Positions 17,883 to 27,705 of a stretch of DNA of 64,000 nt are shown piece by piece. The notes below the pieces were generated by a model. That model worked only from the letters and a program-made list of their open reading frames with translations. It ran no database searches and was not told where the DNA came from. The DNA lies in the NCBI RefSeq assembly GCF_016213215.1, contig NZ_JACRAW010000098.1, positions 62,001 through 126,000 on the forward strand. Reading direction: 5' to 3'. The number at the start of each line of letters is the position of its first letter. Positions within the stretch are counted from its first letter, which is position 1. A program made the position numbers and the translations under genes. Source of the DNA: Bradyrhizobium sp. (GTDB taxonomy: Bacteria; Pseudomonadota; Alphaproteobacteria; Rhizobiales; Xanthobacteraceae).

Positions 17883-19172
17883 TCACTCGCGGATACGCTC
17901 GATCGACGCGCCGCAGGCCTTGAGCTTTTCTTCCAGCCGCTCGAAGCCGCGATCGAGATGATAGACGCGGTTGACGGTGGTCTCGCCCTCAGCGACGAGC
18001 CCGGCGATGACCAGCGACACCGAGGCGCGCAGGTCGGTCGCCATCACGGGGGCGCCGCGCAGGCGCGTAATGCCGTCGATCCGCGCCGTCTCGCCGTCCA
18101 GTTTAATGCGCGCGCCGAACCGCGCCAACTCCTGCACGTGCATGAAACGGTTCTCGAAGATCGTCTCGGTGATCTCCGAGGCTCCCTGGGCGCAGACCAT
18201 CAGCGCCATCAGCTGGGCCTGGAGGTCGGTCGGGAAGCCGGGGAACGGCGCCGTCGATACCGTCACCGGGCGCAGGCCGGAGCCGTTGCGGACGACGCGG
18301 ATGCCGTCGCCGTTGACCGAAATCTCCGCGCCCGCCTGCTTCAGCACGTCGAGCGCCGCCTCGAGCAGCTCGGGGCGGGCGCCCGAGAGCTGCACGTCGC
18401 CACCGGTCATCGCGACCGCCATGGCGTAGGTGCCGGCCTCGATGCGGTCGGGCAGCACGGTATGGCGGGCACAGTGCAGCTTCTCCACACCTTCGATGAC
18501 GATGCGCGGCGTGCCGGCGCCCAAGATGCGCGCGCCCATCTTGTTAAGGCAATCGGCAACGTCGGCCACCTCGGGCTCGCAGGCGGCGTTGGCGATGACG
18601 GTGGTGCCCTTGGCCAATGTCGCCGCCATCAGCGCGACATGGGTGCCGCTCACCGTCACCTTCGGAAAATCGATTGTCGCGCCGCGAAGCCCTGCAGGTG
18701 CTTTGGCGACGACATAGCCGGCGTCGATCGAGATCTCGGCCCCCAGCTTTTCCAGCGCCATGATCAACAGATCGACCGGCCGCGTGCCGATGGCGCAGCC
18801 GCCCGGCAGCGACACCCTCGCTTCGTGCATGCGCGCGAGCAGCGGCGCGATCACCCAGAAGCTGGCGCGCATGCGCGACACCAGCTCATAGGGCGCGGTG
18901 GTGTCGATGATGTGGGCGGCCGAGATGTGCAGCGTCTGGCCCTGATACTCGCGATCTCCGGCCCGCTTTCCGACCGAGGTGATATCGACGCCGTGATTGC
19001 CGAGGATGCGCTGCAGCTGCGCGACGTCGGCGAGGCGCGGCACGTTCTCCAGGACGAGCGTTTCGTCGGTCAGAAGCGCCGCGATCATCAGCGGCAGCGC
19101 CGCATTCTTCGCCCCCGAGATCGGAATGGTGCCGTTGAGCTTGTTGCCGCCGGTGATGCGAATCCGATCCAT
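17883..19172 (-). CDS. murA: UDP-N-acetylglucosamine 1-carboxyvinyltransferase
   Basis: First committed step of peptidoglycan synthesis: transfer of enolpyruvate from phosphoenolpyruvate to UDP-GlcNAc in the cytoplasm. The 429 residues are the standard length. GAKNAALP (20-27) holds the substrate-binding lysine; [13 protein letters not shown] has the catalytic Cys126, the target of fosfomycin. Later [26 protein letters not shown] and the C-terminal [13 protein letters not shown] are conserved. It heads the minus-strand cluster; DUF2948 follows after 10 bp. Confidence 0.97.
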   Translation of the reverse strand: MDRIRITGGNKLNGTIPISGAKNAALPLMIAALLTDETLVLENVPRLADVAQLQRILGNHGVDITSVGKRAGDREYQGQTLHISAAHIIDTTAPYELVSRMRASFWVIAPLLARMHEARVSLPGGCAIGTRPVDLLIMALEKLGAEISIDAGYVVAKAPAGLRGATIDFPKVTVSGTHVALMAATLAKGTTVIANAACEPEVADVADCLNKMGARILGAGTPRIVIEGVEKLHCARHTVLPDRIEAGTYAMAVAMTGGDVQLSGARPELLEAALDVLKQAGAEISVNGDGIRVVRNGSGLRPVTVSTAPFPGFPTDLQAQLMALMVCAQGASEITETIFENRFMHVQELARFGARIKLDGETARIDGITRLRGAPVMATDLRASVSLVIAGLVAEGETTVNRVYHLDRGFERLEEKLKACGASIERIRE

Positions 19173-19305
19173 GCCCCTCTTTCGCCCCCTGCAATTCGTG
19201 AGAGTGTATACGGCGAAGCGCGGCGGTGTGGCAAAAACGTGGTTTCAGCCGAAAAATAGGGAATTGATCGAAAGAAGGCCGTCATGCCAGGGTGAGGCGA
19301 AGCCT

Positions 19306-19335
19306 CGAACCGGGAATCTCGAGATTCCGGGTTCG
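19306..19335. repeat. 30-bp near-perfect palindrome
   Basis: Two 15-base arms (CGAACCGGGAATCTC and its complement with one mismatch) meet with no spacer, between the hydrolase gene end and the murA start. There is no T-run. It could be a mobile palindromic repeat or a transcript-end hairpin. Confidence 0.6.
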
Positions 19336-19378
19336 GCCCTGACCGGGTTGCCCCGGAATGGCTCCGAACGGAATGCCT

Positions 19379-20203
19379 TCAGCCCCTGATGAAGGCGAGC
19401 AGGTCGGCGTTGATGGTCTCCGCTTCCGTGGTCGGCATGCCGTGCGGGAAGCCCTTGTAGGTCTTCAACGTTCCGCTCTTGAGAAGTTTCGCCGACAACG
19501 GCGCCGAGTCGGCATAGGGCACGACCTGATCGTCGTCGCCATGCATCACCAGGACCGGAATGGTGATCTTTTTCAGGTCTTCGGTGAAATCGGTCTGCGA
19601 GAAGGCGACGATGCCGTCGTAATGCGCCTTGGCGCCGCCCATCATGCCCTGGCGCCACCAATTCTGGATGATGGCTTCCGACGGTTGCGCGCCCGGACGG
19701 TTGTACCCATAGAACGGGCCGGCGGCGATCTCACGGTAGAATTGCGAGCGATTGGCGGCGAGCTGCGCCTGGAATCCGTCGAAGACTTCCTTCGGCAAGC
19801 CGCCGGGATTGCCTGAGGTCCGCACCATCAGCGGCGGCACCGCGGCGATGATGGCCGCCTTCGCGGCCCTGCTCTCGCCATGCCGCGCCAGGTAGTGCAC
19901 CACCTCGCCGCCGCCGGTCGAATGGCCGACGTGAACGGCGTCCTTCAATTCAAGACGCGCGGTGAGCGCCGCGAGGTCGTCGGCATAGTGATCCATGTCG
20001 TGGCCCTCGGCCGTCTGGCTGGAGCGGCCGTGGCCGCGGCGGTCATGGGCGATGACACGGTAGCCGTGACCGAGGAAGAATAGCATTTGCGCGTCCCAAT
20101 CATCGGAAGACAGCGGCCAGCCATGACTGAAGACGATCGGCTGACCCGAACCCCAGTCCTTGTAGAAAATCTCGACGCCGTCCCTGGTCGTGATCGTGGG
20201 CAT
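19379..20203 (-). CDS. Alpha/beta hydrolase, cofactor-free haloperoxidase type
   Basis: A 274-residue alpha/beta hydrolase close to the non-haem chloroperoxidases and arylesterases. It shows [19 protein letters not shown] at the start, [15 protein letters not shown] for the oxyanion hole, [16 protein letters not shown] with nucleophile Ser95, [10 protein letters not shown] with the acid, and GFPHGMPTT with the catalytic His. Members hydrolyse esters and can form peracids that halogenate in vitro; the natural substrate is unknown. No signal peptide. It stands alone. Confidence 0.9.
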   Translation of the reverse strand: MPTITTRDGVEIFYKDWGSGQPIVFSHGWPLSSDDWDAQMLFFLGHGYRVIAHDRRGHGRSSQTAEGHDMDHYADDLAALTARLELKDAVHVGHSTGGGEVVHYLARHGESRAAKAAIIAAVPPLMVRTSGNPGGLPKEVFDGFQAQLAANRSQFYREIAAGPFYGYNRPGAQPSEAIIQNWWRQGMMGGAKAHYDGIVAFSQTDFTEDLKKITIPVLVMHGDDDQVVPYADSAPLSAKLLKSGTLKTYKGFPHGMPTTEAETINADLLAFIRG

Positions 20204-20278
20204 GTTCTTGCTATCTCCAGGACAACAGCTTTGCCGCGCCGCCGTGGCGCACCTATCGAGTTCTCGATCCGAGAAAGG

Positions 20279-20773
20279 TCAGGCGAAGCTCGGAACGGGA
20301 CGGAAGCGCCGCCAGCCCCTGATGATCGCAGCCACGAACAAGAGCAGCACGACGCCCTGGATCGCGGCGAAAGGCGCTTCGCTCTGCGTTGGCGCCAGCG
20401 CGTTCAGGCTCGGCACCTTCAGGAAGGCCTGGACGACCAGCACGAAGACGTTGAGATAGAGCGAGGTCATCGCCGTCACCACATAGATCGGCCGCCAGAC
20501 CCCCGACAGGTTCATGCCGTAGAGCGCGATGCAGGCGATCGCGAGCAGCACCAGGGAGAGGATGCCGACCATGTGCGAGGGCAGGAGCATCGCGAACGGA
20601 AACAGGAAGCCGGTGGCGCTCGTCAGGATGGTGAGCAGCAGGAAGACGGCGCTTAGAATGGGCAGGTGTTTCGATCCGAGCAGGCCGAACATGACGATAA
20701 TGCCGGCGACGATCGCGATCAGGCTGACGATGACGTGGAGGGCAGTGAAGGCAGACAGGCTCAGACCCAGCAT
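20279..20773 (-). CDS. Four-helix integral membrane protein, unknown function
   Basis: A 164-residue hydrophobic protein with four or more predicted transmembrane helices (about 8-32, 37-62, 68-90, 95-118, and a last one near 135-152), ending in a short basic tail. No catalytic motif is visible and I do not recognise a family beyond small DoxX-like or DUF membrane proteins. It lies downstream of the small EthD-like gene region on the same strand, but with a 200-bp gap. Confidence 0.7.
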   Translation of the reverse strand: MLGLSLSAFTALHVIVSLIAIVAGIIVMFGLLGSKHLPILSAVFLLLTILTSATGFLFPFAMLLPSHMVGILSLVLLAIACIALYGMNLSGVWRPIYVVTAMTSLYLNVFVLVVQAFLKVPSLNALAPTQSEAPFAAIQGVVLLLFVAAIIRGWRRFRPVPSFA

Positions 20774-20989
20774 GGCACGCTCCCCTGTTCAGACCGGTAT
20801 CATGCTATTCCCGTCCATGGCCAATTGCCACAAGCGTTCCTGCCTTGCCGGGCAAGCGAGCCATGCGCTCATCGCGCAAATCAGCGGGCGTTCGCCCGCT
20901 TGCCTTGCACTTCTGTCACAATGACGGCAGTGGTGATGAGATGATGCTCATCATCAGACGCACCGGCCCGTGAGCGGACTGCAGCGCGC

Positions 20990-21298
20990 TCAAACCTCGC
21001 CGGTGTCGAACATGAGCATCTCGACCCCGCCGCTTGCGAATTTGGGCACGTCGGCGGCGGTGGCTTTGCCTTCGGAACTCGCGAACGCGGCCTTCATGGC
21101 GGCGACACTGTCGAAGGTGAGGGTGGCGACCAGGTGAACCGGCGACGGACCTGCAGGCGTTACGACCTGGCCCTTGCTCACCGTGTATTTCCTCAAGCCC
21201 GGCAGCTTCTTGGCGATCGGCACGTGGTTTTCGAAATAGTGTTTGTCGAAGGCAGCCGCGTCCTTCGGCGTCTTGTACAGCACGATCAGTTCAGCCAT
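20990..21298 (-). CDS. EthD-family small protein
   Basis: A 102-residue ferredoxin-like-fold protein of the EthD family (dimeric alpha/beta barrel). Diagnostic are the start LIVLYKTPKDAAAFDKHYFENHVPIAKKLPGL, the mid HLVATLTFDSVAAMKAAFAS and the final MLMFDTG. EthD was first linked to ether degradation, but most members have no assigned reaction. GGGAGGACTGCC just before the ATG at 21298 supports this start over the longer frame to 21367. Cytoplasmic. Confidence 0.85.
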   Translation of the reverse strand: MAELIVLYKTPKDAAAFDKHYFENHVPIAKKLPGLRKYTVSKGQVVTPAGPSPVHLVATLTFDSVAAMKAAFASSEGKATAADVPKFASGGVEMLMFDTGEV

Positions 21299-21367
21299 GG
21301 CAGTCCTCCCGTGTCTTAGACTTGTTTCCGCAATTCGATCCTCATGGTGAGGAGGCCCTGGCCCCAC

Positions 21368-21550
21368 CTACGCGCCGGAGTCGTCGGCACCAGGCGGCGG
21401 GCGCTCGTCTGCGGCATCGCCTGTCCTCGAGCGCTCGCGCGTCTGCTGTTTTCGCCGCTTGAGGTTTTCGCGCAGCGCGTTCTTCAGCCGCTCCTGTCGC
21501 GAATCCTTGAGCGGGGCCTGCTCGCTGCTGTCGGTCTTTTCGGTCATCAT
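21368..21550 (-). CDS. Small basic hypothetical protein
   Basis: A 60-residue hydrophilic protein (MMTEKTDSSEQAPLK start) with a basic helical middle, RLKNALRENLKRRKQQTRERS, and a disordered acidic tail. Short proteins of this kind are common in Bradyrhizobium-like genomes, but I cannot name a function. ATG at 21550 or 21547 is used; the longer frame to 21697 has no support. It lies 69 bp upstream of the EthD-like gene on the same strand. Confidence 0.5.
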   Translation of the reverse strand: MMTEKTDSSEQAPLKDSRQERLKNALRENLKRRKQQTRERSRTGDAADERPPPGADDSGA

Positions 21551-21909
21551 GGTCACTGATGGGATCGATCCCAGGTACCAACATGCCATCGCCAGATGGC
21601 AGCGCAAGGCGTCGGCTCGATCAAATTCAACCGGCGGACGCCAGGAGCGAATTCCAAAGACGGATCGGCCCGGAAGATGCCTCTGCTGCGCCGGCACGAG
21701 CGATCGGGAACCGGGCGTTGGCGAGGTGCTCCCGGCGTTGCCGCGCGGTCTCCGTTCTCATTGAAATTGGACCGGATTTTCAAACCTTTAACCGGGACTG
21801 ATTTTATTGGCCCGAGGGGACCGGCGCGCTTGCACCGGCGGGGGGCTTGTGGCAGACATCGGCCCGCTTGTCGGGCCAACTGGGCCCGATTCCCGCATCT
21901 CGCGCGCAC

Positions 21910-21984
<75 letters not shown>

Positions 21985-22251
21985 TCGGTCAGATCTCCAA
22001 AAGCATCAGCAACGCGGTACAATTACGCGCCGGGCGACCCCGCGCGATAATGATGACCAGTCTTCCCCGAGACTTGAGCTGAAAGGGTGTCAGCAAAGCG
22101 GGGCCGACGCCCTGCCGCGCCAAGTGATTCGCGGTCCCAAATATCCTGCCTGCCTTGGAAAGCACCGGCGTCGGGGACTATGCCAAGGCCCGCGAGGCCG
22201 CGACGAACATCATCATCAAGGCCTCGCGTCGTCCGCATTCCAGGCCAGCTG

Positions 22252-23232
22252 CTACCTGTTTCCTGTTCCTGCTTCTGTTCTGAACGTCGGAGCCTGCTCG
22301 AGATCCTGCCTCGTCATGTCGCGCAGATAGATGCGCTGCGGCCCGGCCGACCGGCCCTGCCGTTCCTGCGCTGCCATGCCCGTAGTCGTGCGCTCCAACT
22401 CTCGGATGTTGATTTGCGAGAACGGGATGGCGACGTCCTTCTCGCCGATGCCGAGAAAGCCGCCGACGCCGACGACGACCGCCGCGATTCGGCCGTCTGT
22501 CGTCAGGATGATATCGTTGATCTCGCCGACGTTCGCGTCATTGGCACCGTACACGGTCGTGCCACGGAGCTTCGATCCGAGCATGTGGTTCGGTGCTGGC
22601 TGCGAAATGATCGCCTGTCGAGTCTGCGCATCACCCTGCGTTTGCCCCCGGTCCCGCGCGCCCTCGTCCCGCGTCATGCCCTGCGCGACCTGAGGATTGT
22701 CGGTCAAGCCCTGCGCCATGCGCAAGTGCTCCTTCAGCTTGGGCAGCGTCTGCTCCGCGAACTGCTTGAGCCGCGCATCGTCGCCCTGGTTGGCGAAATC
22801 CTGGAAGAGCTTGACGGCGTCCTGGTGTGCCTGGACCTGCTGCGTCTTGTATTGCCGTGCAAGGTCGGCTCCCGACGCGGATTGCAGCTGATCGATCATC
22901 TTCCTGTGTTTGTCATCGAGCTGCGTCGGAGGCTGCAGGCCATTCACGGACTGGGTCATCGATTTGAGCTGATCGCTCGACTTGGTGTGATCGTCGATGA
23001 TTGTCCTGGCGAAATCCTGGAACTCGCGAACCTGAACCTTGTCGAGCACCAGCCGGCTCGACTGGATCTCATACATGTCTCCAATCGCAGCCTGCTCGAC
23101 GAAACGCTTAGCCGCCGCACTTGCCTGAACTTGCGATCCGCTCTCGCTCTTTGCGGCTGGAGGGGCGGTGGTTTGCGCATAAGCGGGTAACGCGATTGCG
23201 ACGGATGCGAGTGCGATGCAAATCCGCTTCAT
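22252..23232 (-). CDS. Exported DUF4142 plus PRC-barrel protein
   Basis: A 326-residue exported protein. A signal peptide (MKRICIALASVAIALPAYA) is followed by a DUF4142 ferritin-like helical domain (about 38-180, with FVEQAAIGDMYEIQSSRLVLD and FARTIIDDHTKSSDQLK) and a PRC-barrel (about 215-290, LRGTTVYGANDANVGEINDI, VVGVGGFLGIGEKDVAIPF). DUF4142 proteins are often stress-linked; the PRC-barrel is a beta-barrel adaptor. GAGGAGTCATCC precedes the ATG at 23232. A second PRC-barrel protein lies at 31801 in the same candidate island. Confidence 0.87.
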   Translation of the reverse strand: MKRICIALASVAIALPAYAQTTAPPAAKSESGSQVQASAAAKRFVEQAAIGDMYEIQSSRLVLDKVQVREFQDFARTIIDDHTKSSDQLKSMTQSVNGLQPPTQLDDKHRKMIDQLQSASGADLARQYKTQQVQAHQDAVKLFQDFANQGDDARLKQFAEQTLPKLKEHLRMAQGLTDNPQVAQGMTRDEGARDRGQTQGDAQTRQAIISQPAPNHMLGSKLRGTTVYGANDANVGEINDIILTTDGRIAAVVVGVGGFLGIGEKDVAIPFSQINIRELERTTTGMAAQERQGRSAGPQRIYLRDMTRQDLEQAPTFRTEAGTGNR

Positions 23233-24166
23233 GGATGACTCCTCATGGATTGTGGCTGATGCCAGTGCCCAGGGCCAATGCAAAAGGGGCGGTCGACGTT
23301 CCTCGCAGGTATCGGCGATCTCGCAGAACTAACGTCGCAGTGAATCCCGGCTCATCCGAATGCCGTACCGCAACGCCCGTGCCGCTCGCTTTGCCCTTCT
23401 TGGGTGCGCCGGACTTTCCTCTAACCTGTTCCGGCACAAACGCTCGACGCAGCCCCAAGCTGAACCATCTCGGTGCTGCAGGAAGCCGCGGCCGTGTGCG
23501 AAGCAGGCTGACACGCCCCAAGCGCGCCTCCTCGCAACCCGTCGCCGGCAGCCTCTCCCTTGCTGCGTTTCAGGAGGTGCCGGACTCGATCGGCAACCCT
23601 GCCCAGATACCCTGGACCCCGGGTACGCGAAATTTCGGAACATTCACCTGATACGTCTTGACTTCCGCTAACCCCGAACAGAGTTCTGCGCTCATTCGGC
23701 CAATACTGACGCCGAGCATTCGCCGACCATGGTGAAGCGTGTTCCTGATCCGCGCCTCTGTCCGGTACTGGCCGGCACTGACCTGTGGTTTGCGACTGTC
23801 AGCGGCACAGGCGGGATGACACTCGTGTAGGCGCCTAGGTGCGCTGCTGAAAATTTGCTGTGCAACAACTGGATCGAAACGCGCCGTACACTGTTTCGTC
23901 AACGGTATGTGTTCCCGCGCTGCGCCACAGCGATCCAGCCGGATTGGCGTAACCGACTCCTGGCGACGATCACCAGTGCGTGTGTCAATGGCAGCCCCGC
24001 TCGCGCTTGACTGGTTCGCAAGCGTCCAATCGCCTCCTCGGGAGCGCCCTGACCACGCGTGCTTCACCTTTCGACGGTCTTCCGCATGCGGAGTTGGAAC
24101 AGCCTGCGCAGGCCGATCTGAAACTGCGGCGCTTGAGATTATCAGTCCAGAACTCCGGAGAAACCC
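23233..24166. other. Gene-poor stretch
   Basis: About 930 bases with no supported gene on either strand. Open frames exist but have no family resemblance and no good ribosome binding site. The stretch includes the promoters of the divergent DUF4142/PRC gene and the sugar dehydrogenase gene. Confidence 0.5.
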
Positions 24167-25315
24167 ATGCAGCCCTTTTACAGCTTCGCCAGTTCTGTCG
24201 GATGCGCTCTGTTCGTAACCTGCGGCTTGCCACAGGCGATGGCCCAGACCAAGACAGTCACCGTAAAGACCGGAACGGTGCAGATCGAAACCGTTTCACG
24301 AGGCCTGGAGCATCCCTGGGCTCTTGCTTTCCTTCCTGACGGGCGCATCCTGGTCAGTGAGCGGCCAGGCCGGCTGCGTGTCGTGTCAAAGGACGGTGCG
24401 CTTTCCCAGCCGCTTCAGGGCGTGCCGAACGTATTCGCGCGAGGACAGGGAGGGCTGTTGGATCTGGCGCTTGCCCCGGACTTCGCCGAGGAGCGGCTTG
24501 TATATCTGACATTCGCCGAGCCGGGCGACGGCGGCAAGGCCGGCACTGCGCTTGCGCGCGCGCGGCTGAACGAGGCAGCGACCGCGCTGGAGCAGTTCGA
24601 GGTGGTTTTCCGTCAGCTTCCAAAGGTGAATGGCCCGAACCATTTCGGCGGCCGAATCGTATTTGCGCGCGACGGCACGCATGTATTCGTTACGCTTGCC
24701 GAGCGGTTCAAGTTCGAACCGGCGCAGGACCTGTCGAACCATCTCGGCAAGATCGTCCGGCTCAACCGCGACGGCTCGCCGCCCAGCGACAACCCGTTCG
24801 TCGGCCGGCAAGACGCCAGAGGCGAAGTCTGGTCCTACGGTCATCGCAACATCGAAGCAGCCGCGCTGCACCCGCAGACAGGTGAACTCTGGATCGCCGA
24901 AATGGGGCCCCGCGGCGGCGATGAACTCAACCGTCCGCAAGGAGGCAAGAACTACGGCTGGCCGCTGGTGTCATGGGGCCAGCATTACGACGGGCGTGAT
25001 ATTTCCGACCCGCCGACCCGGCCGGATCTCGCGGACGCCGTTCATCACTGGACCCCGGTGATTTCGCCCTCCGGCATGACCTTCTATACGGGGGGCATGT
25101 TCCCGGACTGGAGAGGCTCGCTGCTGATCGGCGGTTTGAGCGCCTCCGCAGTTGTGAGGCTGACGCTGCAGGGCGACAAGGTCGTCTCGGAGGATCGTAT
25201 CAGGGTCGGCGCGCGTGTACGCGACGTTCGGCAGGGTCCCGACGGCGCGGTCTACGTGCTCACCGACGAGAAGGACGGTGCACTGTTGCGACTTACGCCC
25301 GCAAGGCGGGACTGA
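24167..25315 (+). CDS. PQQ-dependent sugar dehydrogenase, soluble GDH/YliI family
   Basis: A 382-residue periplasmic six-bladed beta-propeller of the soluble aldose dehydrogenase family. A signal peptide ends near residue 26 (AMAQ). LEHPWALAFLPDGRILVSERPGRL, GQGGLLDLALAPDF, NGPNHFGGRIVF, YGHRNIEAAALHPQTGELWIAEMGPRGGDELN and GKNYGWPLVSWG are the typical PQQ and active-site segments; the His in the first blade suits the catalytic base. It oxidises sugars in the periplasm; the true substrate is unknown. It begins just after an AACTCCGGAGAAACCC ribosome binding site. Confidence 0.9.
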   Translation: MQPFYSFASSVGCALFVTCGLPQAMAQTKTVTVKTGTVQIETVSRGLEHPWALAFLPDGRILVSERPGRLRVVSKDGALSQPLQGVPNVFARGQGGLLDLALAPDFAEERLVYLTFAEPGDGGKAGTALARARLNEAATALEQFEVVFRQLPKVNGPNHFGGRIVFARDGTHVFVTLAERFKFEPAQDLSNHLGKIVRLNRDGSPPSDNPFVGRQDARGEVWSYGHRNIEAAALHPQTGELWIAEMGPRGGDELNRPQGGKNYGWPLVSWGQHYDGRDISDPPTRPDLADAVHHWTPVISPSGMTFYTGGMFPDWRGSLLIGGLSASAVVRLTLQGDKVVSEDRIRVGARVRDVRQGPDGAVYVLTDEKDGALLRLTPARRD

Positions 25316-25438
25316 CAGCTTGTTCAGGTGGATGTCCGGAATAGATCCAGAATAGATCCTCAGGTGCTACGTGCCGGTCACGGTGCAAAAGCGGATTGGC
25401 TCATCGCAAAATCGCTCGCCGATCAGTCCCCTCTATTG

Positions 25439-26254
25439 CTAGTGGCGAAACGCTGGCAATTCGCTTTTCGGCGACCGCGCCGGGAACCCGAACCAGGCAA
25501 ACGGGAGTGCGGTGGCGCAGAGCATCGCCATCGGCAGAAAGGACACTCCTCCATACCTGGCATATAGCGCCCCCGACAACAAAGTGAGCGCAGCTGTGAC
25601 ACAACCAGAGCCGAACGCGTAAAGGGCTTGAGCGGTGGCAGCCGAATTCGCCGGAACATTATCGGCCATCATCCGCATACAGGCCAGATGAAGCAAAGCG
25701 AAAGTCAGTCCGTGCAGCGGCTGCACAAGGGACAGCAGCAGGACGGAGGTGGTCGTTGCCGCCACGGTCCAGCGTATGATCCCAGCTGCGGCTGCCAGGG
25801 TGGCTGCAGCACGCACGCCAAAGCGCCGAATCAAGGCTGGGCCAATTACAAAAACCAATACCTCGGCAGCTACTGCTTCCGACCACAGGACGCTTATGAG
25901 CGATGTGTCTATTCCGGCGTGGCTCCACCAAATCACGGCAAAGGCGTCGTGCATCGCATGACTGCCATAGACGAGAGCAGACACGATCACGATGACGCGA
26001 AAGCCCCGGCGCTTAAGAAGCCCACGCGCTCCTGCGAGCCCCGGCGGTGGAGCAGGATGCGCGCGAGATCGAGTAGTGGCATTGGGCAGCAAGGCCGTTG
26101 CACCAGCGGTCGCCGCGAGCAGGCTTGCATTCATCCAGATGATCGGTGTCACATCGTGGCCAGTCGCAAGCTGTCCGACGGTCAGGGTACCCGCCACGAA
26201 AGCCGCTGACGCGGCTCCGCGTATCCAACCGTACTCGAAAGGCCTTCCGGCCAT
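25439..26254 (-). pseudogene. 5'-truncated MFS transporter
   Basis: About 271 residues equal to the last two thirds of a major-facilitator transporter of the MFS_1-like / HcaT type. The frame starts abruptly at MAGRPFEYGWIRGAASAAFVAGTL, which in full-length members lies near the fourth or fifth helix after some 100-120 residues. The rest has eight or so helices (for example SALVYGSHAMHDAFAVIWW, LVQPLHGLTFALLHLACMRMM) and ends naturally. The missing first helices and the abutting truncated HlyD-like gene on the other strand indicate a deletion or recombination joint at about 26255-26290. It is unlikely to be functional. Confidence 0.75.
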
Positions 26255-26289
26255 CTGAGGTCTCGCAGGAGCTTGCGCCGAGAGAGGGA

Positions 26290-27705
26290 GTGGTCGAGGG
26301 CAAGAATCTACTGGTCGTGCACGCGCGACGAGACGCAAACCTCGTCAGTTTGACGCAGGCGCAGGCGGTGAAAAAGGGCGATGTGCTCGCCGAATTCATT
26401 CCGCCGGCGATGGAGGCGCAGCTTTCAGTGCTCGACAACCGCATCGCTGAGGCTCGCAGCCGTGTTCAGAGCCTTGACCATCGTGCTTTGCCGGTGGACC
26501 CACTCTTGATCCAGCGGCAAGCTCAAGTCAGAGGAGAGCTGGATAGGGCGCGATCATTCGCGTTCGATCTGCGCCGGTCGTTGCGGGAGCTGGAAAAAGA
26601 CGAGCTTGCGCAACGAATTCAGTGGACGCGCGAGCGTAGCCAGCTTGAGGCCGAGCGCGACAGCGCACGGCGGCAGCGCGATTCGTACAACGCTCGTATA
26701 AAGATCGCCGAGGCTGCCGCTGCCCGCATGGCGGAACTGCAGAAACGTGAGATCGTGACATCTCAGCTCGTCGGCGACCGCAATACAACCGTTATCAGCT
26801 TGACCCTGGAGCGCGACGCCGCTGAAGGAAACCTGCAAGCCGTGAACACGCGAATCACGGCGCTGGCGCAAACATATGAGAAGAACGAAAAAGCAATCGC
26901 CCAGCAGCAGGGCGCTCTCCGCAAAGATTTGGCCGAAGCAGAGCAATCCGAACGAAGCCTCGGCGAAAAGGCGGCCGAAGTCGATGAGCAGATAAGAGCG
27001 GACCAGAACCGTGCGTCGGCCGAAACCGCTAGCGAAATCGAGACTTCTCGCCATCAGCTCTCGGCTCTGGTTGCCGATCGGGAACGCGTAATCGCAGGTA
27101 CCCGCGTCAGGGCTCCGCAGGACGCGCGCATCGTGTATCGGCACCCATCTCCTGGTCTGGTTGCGAACGAAACTCCGATCCTCGCGGTCTCATCGGACAG
27201 CGGTTTCGCAGCGCGGATGCTTGTCCCTGCCAGCGATGTCGAAAAGCTGGCCAACACCGACAGCGTGCAGTTCTCGATCGAGAAACCAATCCTGGGCAGA
27301 TACTTTGGCGGCCAATACCGAGGTTATGATAGGATCCCGGACGACCAGAACCACGTACTTGCGTTTTTCGATGTTCAGCCTTCTCGCGAGGTGGTCACGG
27401 CACTGGCGACCACACCTGACAACTCAGTGCCGGCGAGGCTCCGATGGCGGCCGGATCTGGTTTCAGAGGGTCCATTCCAGGCCGGCGTCATAGCGGTTGC
27501 AGTGGGACTCCTGGGAGCGCTTGCGTCGGCGACGCGCCGTCGCACTCGGAGCGAGCCCACGACTCCCGTCGCGGACGAACATTCCACGACAGCAGGCCAG
27601 AATGCAGCCTCAGGCGCCAACCGCCAGCTGTTGACCACACGCAGGAGAACGTCCGCAACTCAGTTCTCGTCGCAGCGGCGAGCCGGCAGCCGACCACCTG
27701 AATGA
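26290..27705 (+). CDS. HlyD-like membrane fusion protein lacking its N-terminal anchor
   Basis: About 471 residues. It shows the biotinyl-lipoyl-like beginning (VVHARRDANLVSLTQAQAVKKGDVLAEF), a long coiled coil (about 45-270 with many charged heptads), a second lipoyl half (VIAGTRVRAPQDARIVYRHPSPGLV) and a C-terminal hydrophobic segment (AGVIAVAVGLLGALAS) near the end. The usual N-terminal transmembrane anchor is missing, because homology starts right at the joint with the truncated MFS gene. A GTG at 26290 could serve as start; the frame is open to 26146 in MFS sequence. It overlaps the GT2 gene by four bases, so it is an exopolysaccharide-type pair. Confidence 0.65.
   Translation: MVEGKNLLVVHARRDANLVSLTQAQAVKKGDVLAEFIPPAMEAQLSVLDNRIAEARSRVQSLDHRALPVDPLLIQRQAQVRGELDRARSFAFDLRRSLRELEKDELAQRIQWTRERSQLEAERDSARRQRDSYNARIKIAEAAAARMAELQKREIVTSQLVGDRNTTVISLTLERDAAEGNLQAVNTRITALAQTYEKNEKAIAQQQGALRKDLAEAEQSERSLGEKAAEVDEQIRADQNRASAETASEIETSRHQLSALVADRERVIAGTRVRAPQDARIVYRHPSPGLVANETPILAVSSDSGFAARMLVPASDVEKLANTDSVQFSIEKPILGRYFGGQYRGYDRIPDDQNHVLAFFDVQPSREVVTALATTPDNSVPARLRWRPDLVSEGPFQAGVIAVAVGLLGALASATRRRTRSEPTTPVADEHSTTAGQNAASGANRQLLTTRRRTSATQFSSQRRAGSRPPE

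Noticed and set aside
21985..22251. Integrase next to tRNA-Thr
   Set aside because: The 270 bases after the tRNA contain no tyrosine-recombinase motif, nor does any gene to 39 kb, so the island call rests on the repeats alone.
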